From: Neoceratodus forsteri
Taxonomy: Eukaryota; Chordata; Ceratodontiformes; Ceratodontidae
Length of the DNA: 64,000 bases
Direction: 5' to 3'
Assembly: GCA_016271365.2 (NCBI GenBank)
Contig: CM057452.1
Location: forward strand, 826,180,001-826,244,000
The notes beneath the pieces are model-generated. The model was not told the DNA's origin, did no database searches, and was given only the letters and a program-made list of their open reading frames with translations. Within the stretch, counting starts at the first letter, position 1; every line of letters starts with the position of its first letter. Both the position numbers and the translations under genes were made by a program. Below are positions 1-12,082 of this stretch, in pieces.

Positions 1-2553
1 CTAGGGAGCTTAGAGTTCCATAGAAAGTCTGATAGTAGCTTCCTAACTGTTTTAAACCATATTTTGGGGATACTATATGGGGCTAAGTGCACTGGATATA
101 ACAGCCTAGGTAGTAGGTTCATCTTAATAAGCCCCAGTCTGGCCATAACATTCAGTGGGAGCTTGTTCCATCTTACTAAATCACCTCTGATAGCTGTTAT
201 AGTCCCTTCCATATTTATTTCAGCTCCCATCTCAATATTCGCTGTGATCCAGATACCCAGATATTTAATCTTGTCCATCACCCATTGGACTCTCAGCAGA
301 GCAAAATCTGCCCTATATACATACGGTGCCAACGGGAGAATTTGGGTTTTAGTCAAGTTTAGCTTATAATTTGAGACTTCAGGAAATCGCCCTATTAATT
401 CTCTTGTCCTCTCAAAACGAGCTGCCGGATCTTGTAAGTGCAGGAGTACATCGTCTGCAAAAACTGAACATTTTAGCTCTCTCCCCATTATCTCAACCCC
501 CTTTATATGCCTGTCATTATTAATTGCTCTCAGCAAGGGCTCTAAATAGATGTTAAATAGTATCGGAGAAAGAGGACATCCCTGCTGGGTCCCATTCTCC
601 AACTGAATTTCCTGTGAAATATAGCCATTACATAAGACTCTGGCCCTCAGGACAGCGTATAGATTCCTAATACCTCTAAGCAGGCCCTCAGGGAAGCCCA
701 TCCTCTCCATAGTAGCAAAGAGGAAAGGATGAGAGACCCTATCGAAGGCCTTTTCGGCATCTAGAGATATCAAAGCTAGGGGTAATTGAGAGTTCGATGC
801 AAAATTCAAAATATGATGTAGTTTTCTCAAAGCATCATGCGCCCCCTCCCTGGCATGAATCCCACTTGTTCCTGGCTGATTAAGCTAGGATCAATCCGTC
901 AGATTCTATTAGCCAAAATTCTTGTAAGAATCTTGATGTCCTGATTCATTAACGCTATGGGCCTATAATTGTCGGGCAAATCCCTGGGCTTGTCCGGTTT
1001 GGGGATTAATGTAATGTATGCCTGGTATAGTGGGGAATGAGCCACACCTTCCTGCATTATAGCATTAAAAAATTCTAGAAGCATGGGTAGTATAGTGTGA
1101 ATATGGGCCTGATAGAACTTCACCATAAGGCCATCTGGCCCCGGTGTCTTACCAGCGGGTAGAGACCTCACCACTTCAATAATCTCCACTGCTCCTATAG
1201 GAGCCGCCAATTCCTTAGCCTGATTAGGGTCTAAAACAGGTAGGGGAACTCCCTCCATGTAGGTTTTAATTTCTTTCTCCCCCCAACAGTGTTCCTAAGC
1301 TGATATAGTTCTTTAAAATAGGACGCAAAGGCATCTGCCATTTCCTGGGAGTCTGTTATGAGCTTCCCCTCATATCGGATGGCTGTCACCATTCTACCCG
1401 CTTCCCACTCCTTGACTCTAGCCACCAGCAAATGACCAGGGACATCTCCCAGCAAAAAATATTTAGCTTTAATCTTTTCCAGCCAAAAATCTACTTTGCC
1501 ATAAACAATATCTGCCCATTCCCTTCTTAAACTTTTAAGTTCTCTGTCGATTTCCCCCGAGGACCCCTCCAGGGGCATCAGCGAATTAATTGCCCCTAGA
1601 ATGAATTCTTCTTTTGCCCTCCTCTGCCTGCTTCTTTGTGCAGCCAGCTCCTGGGCCACTCCTGCATATGGCACTTTACAAGTTGGCCACGCCAGCTTTT
1701 TATTTTGCAGCGTGGGCAGCTGTTGCTGTATAATCTCTAACAGTGCCTCTTCGAGCTTGTTCTTAGTTGAGGTCTTCATTACTAAGGAGTCATTTAATCT
1801 CCACCTATATGGCCTAGGAGGGCCTGATTTGGGTTCCCAGATCAATTGAATCGGGGAGTGGTCGGAAAAAGTTCTATCCCCTGTTGTCATATTCTTAATA
1901 TCCATAAGTGCCTCCCTATTTACCAGAAAGAAATCAATTTGAGATTGGGTCTTGTGTACCGCTGAGTAAAATGTCATGGTATTTCCCCCAGTAGAGTGGG
2001 TCTGTATCGGGTCCACCAAAGCTGCAACCTCTAGCAGCCTATTTAAAGCAATTTGAGCCTTAGTTAACGGCCCTCTGGCAAGTGGGATCCTATCCTCCTG
2101 GTTATTGGAGTATGTATTCCAATCCCCTGCCAGGATAAGGGGTTGCACAGGGAAAACAACTATGTCCCTCTCTATTGAGGCAAAAAATTCCGGATTGGGG
2201 GGCGTCGGTCCATAAATGGAAGCAACCGAGATTGCCTTGCCATTCAAAAGGCCTGAGATGTAAATCCCTCTGCCATCTTCTCTTGCCACCACTTGCTCTA
2301 CCTTATATAGACAGGTTTTCTTTATTAATATTGCTACCCCCCAAGCCCTTTCCTTACCTACCCCATAAACTTGCCCCACCCAAAGTTGCCTAAGGTTACT
2401 CAGCTCCTCCGTCAGCAAGTGTGTCTCTTGTAGGGCAGCAATATGGGCCCCCTTATGATCCATATGTCTCAGGATTGCCATTCTTTTACGTCTACCCCTG
2501 AGTCCTTTAACATTCCAAGAAATTATTCTGACACTAGACATAAACAATACCAA
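1..2553 (-). pseudogene. L1 ORF2 pseudogene: endonuclease + reverse transcriptase (partial)
   Basis: In active elements this protein nicks target DNA and copies the element RNA into the nick. The N-terminal APE-type endonuclease opens with SVRIISWNVKGLRG just after the start near 2553 and has an LQETHL block, AGDWN and a TFSDHSPI motif. After a frameshift near 1260-1280 the RT linker (AGKTPGPDGL, LIPKPDKPRDLPDNYRPIAL) follows at 899-1258. A second frame change near 899 leads to LDAEKAFDRV, then QQGCPLSPILFN, then the catalytic FADD box at 450-461. The thumb and C-terminal zinc-finger region would lie beyond position 1. At least two frameshifts make it non-functional. Family assignment is firm; the exact number of lesions is not. 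Confidence 0.9.
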
Positions 2554-3875
2554 AACTTGTTATGAATAAACTAACCCTCTGAGCACTATCAGGGTCTGCC
2601 TCCTTCTCTCCTATTATGGTGGACTCTCTCTCTTTCCAGCTCCCCGTAACCCCCCCTCCCCCTTAGCCCCCGATCCTTAGATCGCTCGCCTTCCAAATAT
2701 CGGATCATAGATGAACTCCTCTTATGCTGCTCCCCAGCCCCTCCTCACCTAAACAACTCCGGGATCTAATCTAGAAACAACAAAACCTGCTATACCATTA
2801 CCTTCCTCCCCTAAATCCCCCTCTTCTCCCAGCCCATCCAATCATCCAACTTTCAAACCTCACTCCTCCTCTAAGCCTCGCATATGCGGTTAGAAAATAG
2901 TCTCAGAGTCATATAAAAATTAATAACCATCCTCGTCTCAACTCCCATTTATTAGGAGACTGAGTTAACCAAACATTTCCCCCTCAATACTTCCCACCAT
3001 TTATACGACCCTTTCTACTTTCTACCCAGCACCCTTGAGCTTTTGCCCCCCTTTACCTAAGCTTCACCAGACACCATCCTAGAACCTTTCAATAGAGTAG
3101 TGCTAATGGGCCGTCCTCTATCAAAGTGCTAACCCACGCCTAGGGGATAAGCCGCCCTCTGGTAATACTAATGACCAATGCCTGTTGCCCATAGTTCTTC
3201 ATAGCCCCTATCTATCTCCTCCTTCCTCTCCCGTGAAACCATCGAGGTAGAGGGAGACCAAGATTACCTCAGGGAGAATCGGATAAGAGAGATGGAAGAA
3301 GAAGGGACTCCCATTACTCTCCTCCTCCTGAGAACCCAAAAATAAAAGTTAACTACCGCCAATTTAGGCTCCCTTCATGTGCAGAGTCCAAACCCTCCTC
3401 TTATGAATGGCAGAGAAATTACCGGGCCCCAGAGACTACCCCCTCACCTTATCTGCTCCCCTAATATTCCCTCGGGGTGTTGCCCCCTTCCAATTATCTA
3501 AATTCCAGCCCTCACACTCTGCCCAGTTAGCTTTCTCTCTATCTGCCCCATGAAAGGAATCCTCCTCAAGTCCCAACTTACCCTGTTCACCCAACCACCC
3601 CTCAAGCTCTAATCCCTAATCTCCCACCCCCACTATTAATATAGTCACTTTCAATTCTTCTCCACCCCCCCATCTCTATGATAAATCATTCAGTCTTTCC
3701 TCCCCCATAGATCACCATCTTCAACCCCATTTGAATTAATAGAGCTCTTTTCGCCCCCACCCATATAGTTTTGGATCCAGCATTCTGACTGGAAAATTAA
3801 GTTTGAGAAGCTTTTTAAGTCTCTACAGTCGCCAACCGGGCAGTCAGGACAGCTCCCTATTTCATCTGGGGCAGT
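2554..3875 (-). other. L1 inter-ORF spacer, about 1.3 kb, no ORF
   Basis: This stretch between L1 ORF1 and ORF2 is pyrimidine-rich on the plus strand (purine-rich on the element's sense strand) with many C-runs. It carries no open reading frame with recognisable homology. Mammalian L1 spacers are far shorter, so this is either a lineage trait or an old non-coding insertion. I saw no terminal repeats or poly-A that would mark an insertion. Confidence 0.6.
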
Positions 3876-4719
3876 TCAGCTCGGTGGTCTAAATAGCTTG
3901 GGAAGCTCCACTCTTAGCCCTTCTAAAGCATCCTTTGCCATGAGGAATCTCTTCTCCCCAGTTTGAAGCCACACCACTAATGTTGCAGGATACTGTAGCC
4001 GAAACTTGATTCCCACGAGGTATAATTTATTCTTGATTTCCTCATATTCCTTCTGCTTTTCTCTTATCGCGGGTGTTTGGTCCTGAAATAACCATAGGGA
4101 GGTGCCATTCCACTGCATTGACTTTTTTTGCCTGGCAGCCGACAACACATGGGCTTTTTCTTTGTAGTTAAGGAAGCGCATAATAATTACCCGAGGTCTT
4201 GCCCCCGGTGGTGGTAGTTCTTTCAAAGCCCTATGCGCTCTTTCTAAATTATATGCATCCCCATATGGTGTGGGGCCAAACAGCTTAAGCAACATATCTT
4301 GTACATATGAAACACAATCTGAGCCTTCAGCCCTCTCAGGCAGCCCTGACAGAATCAGATTATTTCTTCCGGCTCCTTGATTCCTGGTCCTCTATCCTCT
4401 CTTTGAGTTTCTTAACTTGCTTTCTGACCACCACACGCTCCTGTTCAATCATTGAGACTTTCCTTTCCTGAGAGGAGATCCGAACCTCAGCGTCTCCCAT
4501 TCTCTGTGCCAATGATTGCAGCACCGGTTTTACTGCTGCAAAGTCCACTACAAGCCCCTGCAGCATCAGCTTTATTTCTTGCATATCCTCGCTGCTCGAG
4601 TAGGCTTCCCCTTCCTTTCCTGCCTCCTCCTCTTGCTCGTTAGGGGTGGGAGAATCGGGCTTCGGTCTCTTGGTAGCAGGGGATCTCCCCGCGAGTGGCT
4701 CCACCGTCTCCGCTTCCAT
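3876..4719 (-). pseudogene. L1 ORF1 pseudogene: coiled-coil RNA-binding protein
   Basis: ORF1 proteins trimerise and coat the element RNA. The N-terminal part (4360-4719) starts MEAETVEPLAGR, is acidic and proline-rich, then becomes a heptad-rich coiled coil (VRKQVKKLKERIEDQESRSR). A one-base shift near 4365 moves the frame to 3876-4295, where the RRM and C-terminal domain lie: NNLILSGLPE at the domain start, ERAHRAL, then RPRVIIMRFLNYKEK and a C-terminal stretch ending KLFRPPS. Domain order and total length (about 280 residues across both frames) suit L1 ORF1p of the Transposase_22 family. Only the single frameshift clearly breaks it, so decay is modest. Confidence 0.87.
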
Positions 4720-4968
4720 CTCAGTGATGTGCCGCGGCCTAATGCTACCACCAGGCGCTTGCAGGTTACAGTGTTGCCGCTCTTGTATATCACTTGGTCT
4801 TGCACCACTTCACCACAGTTCAAGTCTACAGCACCCCACCAGTCGGGTATGAATATTTTGGTACAATTTAAACTGATCCCGGAAACTTTAAAGCCTTTTA
4901 ATTAGCTTAGGGCCTCGGAGCAGCATGAAGGATGTCTTCTCTAACTTAGCTCATCACGTGATCTCCCG

Positions 4969-5301
4969 GGCCTGTGAATTTTATTATAGCGGACAGAGGT
5001 TGATAATTGACAAAGATTTTTATAATGTTAATAGGTGTCTAATAACATATTTTAATTCTGTATGAATTTGTTTCTGTCAATATTGAATATAATTTATACA
5101 TTATATATTATATACATATATGCTTTGTTTCCAGTATCTATGATATACCTTAAAATAGTTATTAAATATTTTTTCTTCAGTTAAATTGTCTGTTTAATAA
5201 GAATATCATTCTAAATTATATGCATTTTCATAAACAATAATGCATTAATAAAATGCAATAAATGCATCTCACACAAACAACAAACTAATTAAAATAATTG
5301 C
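4969..5301. other. AT-rich interval without recognisable feature
   Basis: Short-range AT-rich sequence with ATATAT-type runs separates the L1 5' end from the next insertion. I see no ORF, terminal repeat or RNA signature here. Confidence 0.5.
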
Positions 5302-5837
5302 AAGATACCTATAATGGTCCCTGAGATGTGGCTCGTAGGTTTTTTGTCTTCACAGATCTTCATCCCCCGGAAGGGCTATATGGCATTAATTGCTCTTACA
5401 GCTAAATTGATTATTCTCCGTCACTTGCTAGATGCTGATATCTCGACTTGGATGGAGTAGCATTAGGAAATATTACAAGCTTTGTCTGTGGAAAAACATA
5501 TTGCCTCCCTCTGTAATCATCTGTCAGTTTTTTGAGCCAGATGGGAAACCCTTTATGCCCTATTAACAGTTGACTAGTTGTTTAGGGGCTCTTTTTGATG
5601 ATCGGGTATGCCATATTTTCTTTTGTAATTTGTCTTTCTTGGTTTTCCATGGTGTGAGGGGTTACTGTTGTCTTACTCCAGGTGGGGGTGGGGTGGGGGG
5701 CTTCTTGTGGGATAACTGTTGGATCTGTTATGTCTTGTTTCATGTATTGTTTGATTTATAATATGTTTAATGTGGTTTATTGTTGTAAAATCTTTCAGTA
5801 AAGCATACTTAATTATAAAAAAGATACCAATAATGGT
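5302..5837 (+). mobile_element. 5'-truncated L1 tail with 17-bp target-site duplication
   Basis: The insert (5319-5820) carries the C-terminal end of an L1 ORF2 on the plus strand: YMALIALTAKLIILRH, then KHIASLCNHLSVF after stop codons. A G-rich 3' UTR follows, ending in a short A-run. It is flanked by AAGATACCTATAATGGT (5302-5318) and AAGATACCAATAATGGT (5821-5837), identical but for one base. Target-site duplication, A-rich end and heavy 5' truncation are the classic products of target-primed reverse transcription. Confidence 0.88.
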
Positions 5838-5869
5838 TTCATTGTTGCCCAACATTACAAATATATTTA

Positions 5870-6484
5870 TTAAAGAGCTAGTGTACTGCTTTGAATTAAT
5901 AGTAATTTTCAGATGCAGTCAGCTATCACTTCCAGTATCTGAAGTATTTTTTTATTTTCTGTTTACTAATTAGAAGATTTTCCACCTGGCAGTACTAGGG
6001 TGATGTGTGGAACAGCACTCTGTCTGGAGGGGGAAAAAAGTCAGCTCTGTTCCTCCCACTGCATCATCAGGAATAAGACCAAACACCTTAAGGCACCACA
6101 ATCCTTGCAGCCTGAGCAGTGACTTTCACAAGCTACCAATCAAAATACAGGAAATTGTAATATCACTAGTAACCAGGGAGAGACAGTCCCTGCTACCTCA
6201 GGTGAAAGTGAAACCTGGCAGTGAGAAATGGTTCTCACTGGTTACTAGTGATGTCATAGTCAGTGTGGTCTCAGTGTTGATGTAGTGGGAGGAACAGAAC
6301 TGACTTTTTTCCCCTCTAGACAGAGTGCTGCTCCACAAATCACCCCAGTACTGCCAGGTGGAAACTCTTCTAATTAGCAAACAGAAAAGAAAAAATACTT
6401 GAGATATAAGAATTGATAGACTGACTACATTTGAAAGTTACAATTAATTGCGGGCATTTTCCAGGCAGTACACTAGCTCTTTAA
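5870..6484. mobile_element. TTAA-flanked foldback MITE (615 bp)
   Basis: Both ends read TTAA followed by AGAGCTAGTGTACTGC in inverted orientation (TTAA at 5870-5873 and 6481-6484). The inverted repeat continues inward for about 200 bp on each side at roughly 85% identity, and a second inverted pair around CACTAGTAACCAG (near 6165 and 6240) makes the element almost wholly self-complementary. No coding sequence. TTAA targets are used by piggyBac and Kolobok/T2 superfamilies; the AGAG start favours Kolobok/T2, but this is inference. Confidence 0.8.
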
Positions 6485-6839
6485 TATGACATTTGCATGA
6501 AAAATTTAATGAATCAACTAAAAATGAATTTAGGCAAACTTGAAGCCTCTGTAATTTTCACTTTTGGCAGGGAATGATGAACGAATCATAGACATCACAC
6601 AGGCTAGCACTGAAACTCTGTTTTTCAGCAGTTAATACAACTGGAAATTATTTTACACCTGGCTCATAATGGTTTACCATTGTTTTTAAAATTATTTGTT
6701 TAACTCATTGACATACAAAATATTAATGTATTAAATTAGATTAATAGAATCACTCATTAACAGGAAACATATTTTTCACACTGTTTTCATACATTTTAAG
6801 CCATATCTTCAAATGTTTAATATACCAATTTAACTATAC
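6485..6839. other. AT-rich interval, nothing recognised
   Basis: AT-rich sequence without ORFs of interest, terminal repeats or similarity to the surrounding elements. Confidence 0.45.
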
Positions 6840-9320
6840 AAATGAGCGGCACACTCAGCCTCCCTGGCCTTTTCCAAAGTCCTCCTTGTCTGGTGCAGGA
6901 AGGAAAAAAAAGGTTAGGATAAGGAGAGAAGTAATAGAGGAGTTTTCTGGATGGTGTAAGGGATTGTGTAAGGATAAGGGATACTAATTTGTGGGAGACA
7001 GGGGGACTTCCGGGACAGGATGCTCTTCAAGGGTGATAGACTTCACCTAAAGGGAGAGGGGCCTGCATGCTGGGATAGAGGTTTTACATCTCTATCAGAT
7101 GTTTAAACTGACTGTGAGGGAGACTAGAACTAGGGAAATCTTGATGGCAGAGGAGAGGAAGGGGTTCCTACCTAGTATTCCCACACATCTGGGGACTTAC
7201 AGCAGCACAGCAGGTACAGAGACATCTGTAGCCCATACTGGACTAGGTGAGTGGACTTTGGAGACGGGGCACTCAAAAGGTGCAAATACCAAGAAAAACA
7301 ATGAGATGAGAGGATATGGGAATTACAAGGGCATTAGCAAAGTAGGATCAGGAGTCAGATGGAAGGGGGTATGCTGTAATGTCATGAACTTGGGTAATAA
7401 AATCATTGAGTTCCAGATACTGATGGCAGACACTAAGGTAAACCTTGTGGCCATAATGGAAACATGGGCTTAGGAAAATAATAACTGGGAACTGACAGTG
7501 CCTGGGTACTTGATATTCAGGAGAGGTAGAGGAACAGGTGGGGGGGGGTGATTGAGGCAGGCGAGCAAAGTGCTGCTGTCCTTAGTGATTGCTTTTGCTC
7601 AGTTTTCACTAAGGAGGATGGTGAGCCCTTGCCAGAGAGTGGCATAAAAGTGGCCACTAAAAGGGTCCCAGAGATGAGGCAGACAACATTTATTAGCAAA
7701 AGGGTCCTGAAAAGGGTGGCAGTCCTAAAGATTGTTAAGACCCCCGGACCAGATGGGTTGCATCTGAGGATTCTCAGAGTATTGGCAGTTCAACTGGCTG
7801 ATCCCCCTGGTAGGTCTATTTAACAGCTGTCTAAGGACAGCATGGTTTGGAGGAATTAGAGGGTGGCAAATGTAGTTCTTCTTTATAAGGGTAGGCAACA
7901 AGGAACAAGCAGGAAATTACAGACTTGTCATTCTTAGGGAAACTGATGGAGTCACTGGTCAAAGAGGACAATGTGTAATACCTGGATAGCAAAGTGCTCC
8001 AGGATAGTAATTAGCACAGATTCTTGGCAGGGTGATCTTGTCAGACTAACCTGATAATTTTCTTTGACTGGGTGATGATGGAATTGGATTGGAGCCATGC
8101 TGTGGATTTGCTCTACTTCAACTTCAGCAATGCTTTTGACTCAATGCCTTAAAAGCTCTTGCTGAAAAAGATGGAGGATATTATTGCAGCTACAGTCATA
8201 GTAAACTGGGTAAGTAACTGGATAATGGGGAGGCATCAGAGGGTATTGGTCAATGGGGTTAAACCAGAAGAGAGGGATGTCATGAACAGGGTTCCACATG
8301 AATCTGTCATGGGTTCTGTCCTCTTCAATTTGATCATTGGCAACATTGGTGAGGGAATCTGGGACAGGTTGTGTCTCTTTGCAGATTACATTAAGCTTTG
8401 TGGGAGGGTGGATAATGATAATGGAATAAAGGAAATACAGAGAGACTTGCAAAAGATGGAGGGGGTCATCAAGGGTATGTCACTTGAAATTCAAAGCCAA
8501 AAAGTGCAAATTATTCACTTATGGAACAAGACCTCTATGGACAGAGTACTGTATGGGAGGGGTGAGACTTAGAACCACAGCTGAGTAATGAGACCTTGGA
8601 GTCATCATCAGCAGCATGCTAAATCAATCATGTCAGTACAACAAGACTTCTATCAAGGCATATAGGATGCTTGGATGCATCAGGAGGGGATATTGGTAGC
8701 AGAAAAAGAGAAATAACACTTCCCCTGTATAGATTCTTTCTGAGGCCACATCTGGAGTACTGCGCCCATTTCTGGAGTCCTCACCTCAGGAAGGATAGGG
8801 ATATGCATAGACAGTATACTGCAGATTAAAAAAAATTATTTAGAGCCAGCAGTGCATGTCCAATGAGGAGCGCCTCAGGATCTCAAGGCATTGAAGACCA
8901 GGAGGGAGAGGGGAGATATGACAGAGACCTTCAAATTCCTAAAAGAAAATAACAGGGTGAACTACAGTGAACTATTTAACTTGAATACTAGCTTATGGTC
9001 ATGTGATCATGCATGAAAGCTAATGGGGGGAGGATCACGATGGATGTGAGGAATTACTATTTTATAGAAAGGGTGGTTGAGCCCTGGGACAGGCTATCAG
9101 CTGAGGTGTTGGGTGGGAAAACCATTAGTGGTTTTAAGTACTGCTGGGACAGAATGAAGGGTGTAGTGGTTGCTCAGGGGATCAGGATCAGGGAGGTGAA
9201 TGGGGGAGGATGGAGAGGGCTTAGACCATGGAGTAACAGTAGGGCCAGGAGCTACATAGGGAACTCAGCAGACTGGATGGACCTTGATCTTTTTCTGCCA
9301 TCATTTTCTATGTTTCCATC
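6840..9320 (+). mobile_element. CR1-clade LINE with internal endonuclease deletion
   Basis: A degraded CR1-type LINE. An ORF1 esterase remnant (RDRMLFKGDRLHLKGEG, 7016-7066) precedes ORF2. The 3' end has the tail shared by every CR1 copy in this window: GACTGGATGGACCTTGATC (9271-9289), then TTTTCTATGTTTCCATC. Compared with the fuller copy at 22830-26705, about 0.9 kb is missing: the reading jumps from the endonuclease N-terminus (NLVAIMETWA) to the RT linker (CSVFTKEDGE) within about 10 bases near 7543-7550. Confidence 0.85.
7372..9245 (+). pseudogene. CR1 ORF2 pseudogene (truncated EN, RT)
   Basis: Pieces appear in CR1 order across several frames: a short endonuclease start (MNLGNKIIEFQILMADTK), the RT linker with KTPGPDGLHLRIL (7733-7771), a damaged palm motif (CLFADYIKLCG near 8370-8405, second Asp of FADD replaced by Tyr), KAYRMLGCIRRG, and a C-terminal block YYFIERVVEPWDRL. 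Stops and shifts are frequent. The damaged catalytic box and lost endonuclease show this copy cannot encode active enzyme. Confidence 0.82.
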
Positions 9321-9539
9321 AAATATATTTGTGCAGTTATATATTCAAAGTTTTGTAGTGGTGGTGATAAACATCATCCAAACTGGTGACGTTTACCACT
9401 GCTGAAATCTACCCCTTAAAGAGAGACCATGAAGAAGTAATTTTTTTTAGATTGAAAGCAAAATTGAAATGCACTTGAAATCTATTTGAATTTTCTCAAG
9501 TCTACTGACGGTATACCAAACACCCTCCAACCTCTACCC

Positions 9540-9965
9540 CCTTCCCAACACCCAACATGTCCACATTGTCATTTGTTTTTGGTTTCATCTGCAAAGCTTC
9601 ACACCTTCCATTCCATCTCATCTGCAATGACTGTTATAAAGACATTAAGAGAACTGGTGCCAGTACTAGCACATTCAACACAGAGTTGCCACAATTGATT
9701 TTCCAGAGTGGACACTGTTTACCACCTACATATGTGTCTATCCATGAGTCATAGGAGCACGTGGTCTGTTTAATATAAGAACCTTCCCAATCTTTTCCTT
9801 CTACAATGTCTACTTTCATTTAGCATTATCTAATTAACATCCTCACCACCAAGACATTCTGAATGGCTTCTAGTTTCCAGCCTTCTCCATGCTCCCTGCT
9901 ATCATTTTTGTGAATTGGAATTACATCTGTCTTATACCATTCTTCCAGGACCACTCACTTTTCCA
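9540..9965 (-). mobile_element. Old CR1-like RT fragment
   Basis: On the minus strand a diverged reverse transcriptase fragment reads NVLVLAPVLLMSL, matching the GSVLGPVLFN block of CR1 RTs, followed after stops by a FADETK-like remnant of FADDTK. Strong divergence and in-frame stops imply an older insertion than the neighbouring CR1. Borders are approximate. Confidence 0.5.
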
Positions 9966-10029
9966 CTGAGCTGTTATAATTAAATGACTGGCGCTTAATG
10001 AATGAATCAAAAACACCAACTATTGGTAA

Positions 10030-10970
10030 TTATAAAATGGCAAGAAAAAATTCTGTCCTTTGATTGGTCACTGTGTGCCTCAGACAGTGATGATATTAAG
10101 CTATAACATCACTGTATTAAGTCCAGACACACAAGTGACCGGACAGCAGTGAAAAATCCCTCCCTGCCCACGCAAGCCACCAACAGTCCAAGAAGCCGTC
10201 ACAGCTTAGACCAGCTCACCCCCCCAACCAAACACACCTTCTGTGCCTGCCTCACTCCTTCATTCAATGAAACAAACAACTGCTGCTTCTAAATCTAAGA
10301 GACGAACAGTGACATGGCTTTAGTTTCAAAATGCCGTTCACTGTCGCGCGCTCCCTTCTCTGCTTGCTATCACAACTGTTATGGATCTTCTCCCAGTACA
10401 TGCCAGTAGTACCGGGAGAACCAGAAGGACAAACAACTGCTGATTGTAAATCAAATAGATGAGCAGTATGAGTGGTGACACGGATTTAGTTTCAAAATGC
10501 CATTCACTGTTCGTGACTGCCTCAGTGCGTGCTTCCTTCTTTGCTCGCTATTAGAAGTGTCATAGAAATCAGCAGATCTAAACTATATGGGCACAATAAT
10601 TGTGTGAGTATCATGGTGGGGGTGACAGAGACACCTATACAAAAATAAACGCTCAGCACCTACGAGAAACATACAGGGGGCTGAAGAGCATGCAGCACCA
10701 GCACCACCTACTGGGGACTACTTTTCCTTGTTTCACCATATATGCCTCCCACAGGAATAGAAAAGTAAAAAAAAACACACTTCTTAAAACTATTTTTAAT
10801 TTTTTCACAACAAGCCATTGTATGATAGCAATAAGGCACTCCAGGGTGTGTGTTATTGTGTAATAACGTCACTCCTGGGGTGGCGGAAGCACTCGGCTTT
10901 GCCTTGTGCTTCAACCCACCCCGGGACTGACATTATTACATAATAACACACACCCTGTCATGCCTTATTA
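10030..10970 (+). mobile_element. Hairpin-tailed non-autonomous element, copy 1
   Basis: Starts with TTATAAAATGGC (10030-10041). A diverged inverted copy of that terminus lies at 10814-10829, directly followed by a 140-bp palindrome (10830-10970) whose arms (AGGGTGTGTGTTATT and its complement) surround the core GCACTCGGC. A second, smaller hairpin follows the 5' terminus (10065-10145, starting GATTGGTCACTGTGTG). No protein coding. The same layout recurs at 61595-62801, which fixes the orientation and element limits. Confidence 0.68.
10271..10568 (+). repeat. Internal direct duplication in hairpin-tailed copy 1
   Basis: Two imperfect copies about 158 bp apart, each beginning ACAAACAACTGCTG and including TTTAGTTTCAAAATGCC and a CTTGCTATCAC/CTCGCTATTAG end. 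A comparable internal duplication, with different sequence, occurs in the related element at 61595-62801. Confidence 0.6.
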
Positions 10971-12080
10971 ATTAACAAATTCTGAATTGCTTCTGATATT
11001 CACAAATAATCTATGTTGCCATATACTGATATAAAAAAAGATGTAAAAATATTTGCATTTATTTTGCTACTGGAACATGGAAAGTTCACAATCCACAAGG
11101 CTATAATTGCTGATAACTGACTTATATTTCAAAACTGATTACATAGTACACACTGACTCATGAAGAAATGGTGATTGTTTGGTATCTTACAGATACTCCT
11201 GATGGTATTGATAATAAGCAGTCTTACATAGTGGTTAAGACAAACTGCTTGGAATGCTTGGTAGCATGAGATAACAGTGCTGGAGAATGAGCACTTACAA
11301 TAACGGTGGCCCAATCCCCAGTGCATGTCTCCAGGGCTACCGTAGGGTAGGGTGGCCGGATGGGTGGGGGTCAGTGAATATAGCGACAGGATGTCACTAT
11401 ACATATGTGTGTGTGAGGAAGCAAGCACGCACAGCGAGGGGCAGGAGGGAATGTGAGGGGTGATGCTATGGTGGGTTGTCGAGCTGACCCCATGGCATGG
11501 TGGGTGGTTTGTCAGCACTGGTCAACTGGGTTTGGGTCCAGGTGCTGGTGCATTTTTATTGCACCCAGCCCGAGCCTTTTTTTTTATATGTTTTCACCCC
11601 CCACGACATGTACCCCCTGTAGTTGGGAATCCTTAAGTAGGGGGTGAGGATGGTGAAGACCCCGCATAAAACATTAAAAATGCAAGTCCCAGTGCTGTTT
11701 TGTTGTAGCATGAAGTCAGAGTGCCAAAAATTTTTGGCACTCTTGACTTCTTGATAACAGTGATCACCTTTAGGCTTTCTCTGTTAACACATGTAACTAA
11801 ATCCTTCATGTTCAGTGATACAAACACCCTGAATTACTTCAACACCACCATATATAGCTCTAATCTGATCAACAATTTCATTGATTTTGTGGCAGTGACA
11901 ATTAATTCTCAGTCACACTACATTTATTACATGAGCACTTGCAATAAATAGTATTCAAAGTCAATTGTTATTAAATAACATTTAGGCATTATTTTATTAA
12001 TTGATGAGTATTTATATTACATACTGCAATAACATTATTCAGATAAAATAATTAAGCATTAGGAAATGAAAAAAATATCT
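10971..12080. other. Unassigned interval; one 40-bp hairpin
   Basis: No coding or transposon homology recognised. The only clear structure is a near-perfect hairpin at 11711-11750 (GAGTGCCAAAAA/TTTTTGGCACTC stem) with almost no loop. Its position far from any gene gives no hint of a terminator role. Confidence 0.4.
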
Positions 12081-12082
12081 TG

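Larger units (their letters stand above)
1..4968 (-). mobile_element. L1-clade LINE, 3' part cut off by window edge
   Basis: A minus-strand non-LTR retrotransposon with L1 layout: a short 5' region (about 4720-4968), ORF1 (3876-4719), a long spacer, then ORF2 with endonuclease and reverse transcriptase running off the left edge. Frameshifts in both ORFs mark it as a dead copy. The 5' boundary near 4968 is estimated from where GC-rich sequence gives way to AT-rich DNA; because the 3' end lies outside the window, no target-site duplication can be used to fix it. Confidence 0.88.

Noticed and set aside
11711..11750. Hairpin as a transcription terminator or miRNA precursor
   Set aside because: No adjacent gene, almost no loop, and a run of A/T at the centre; likely a small palindrome.
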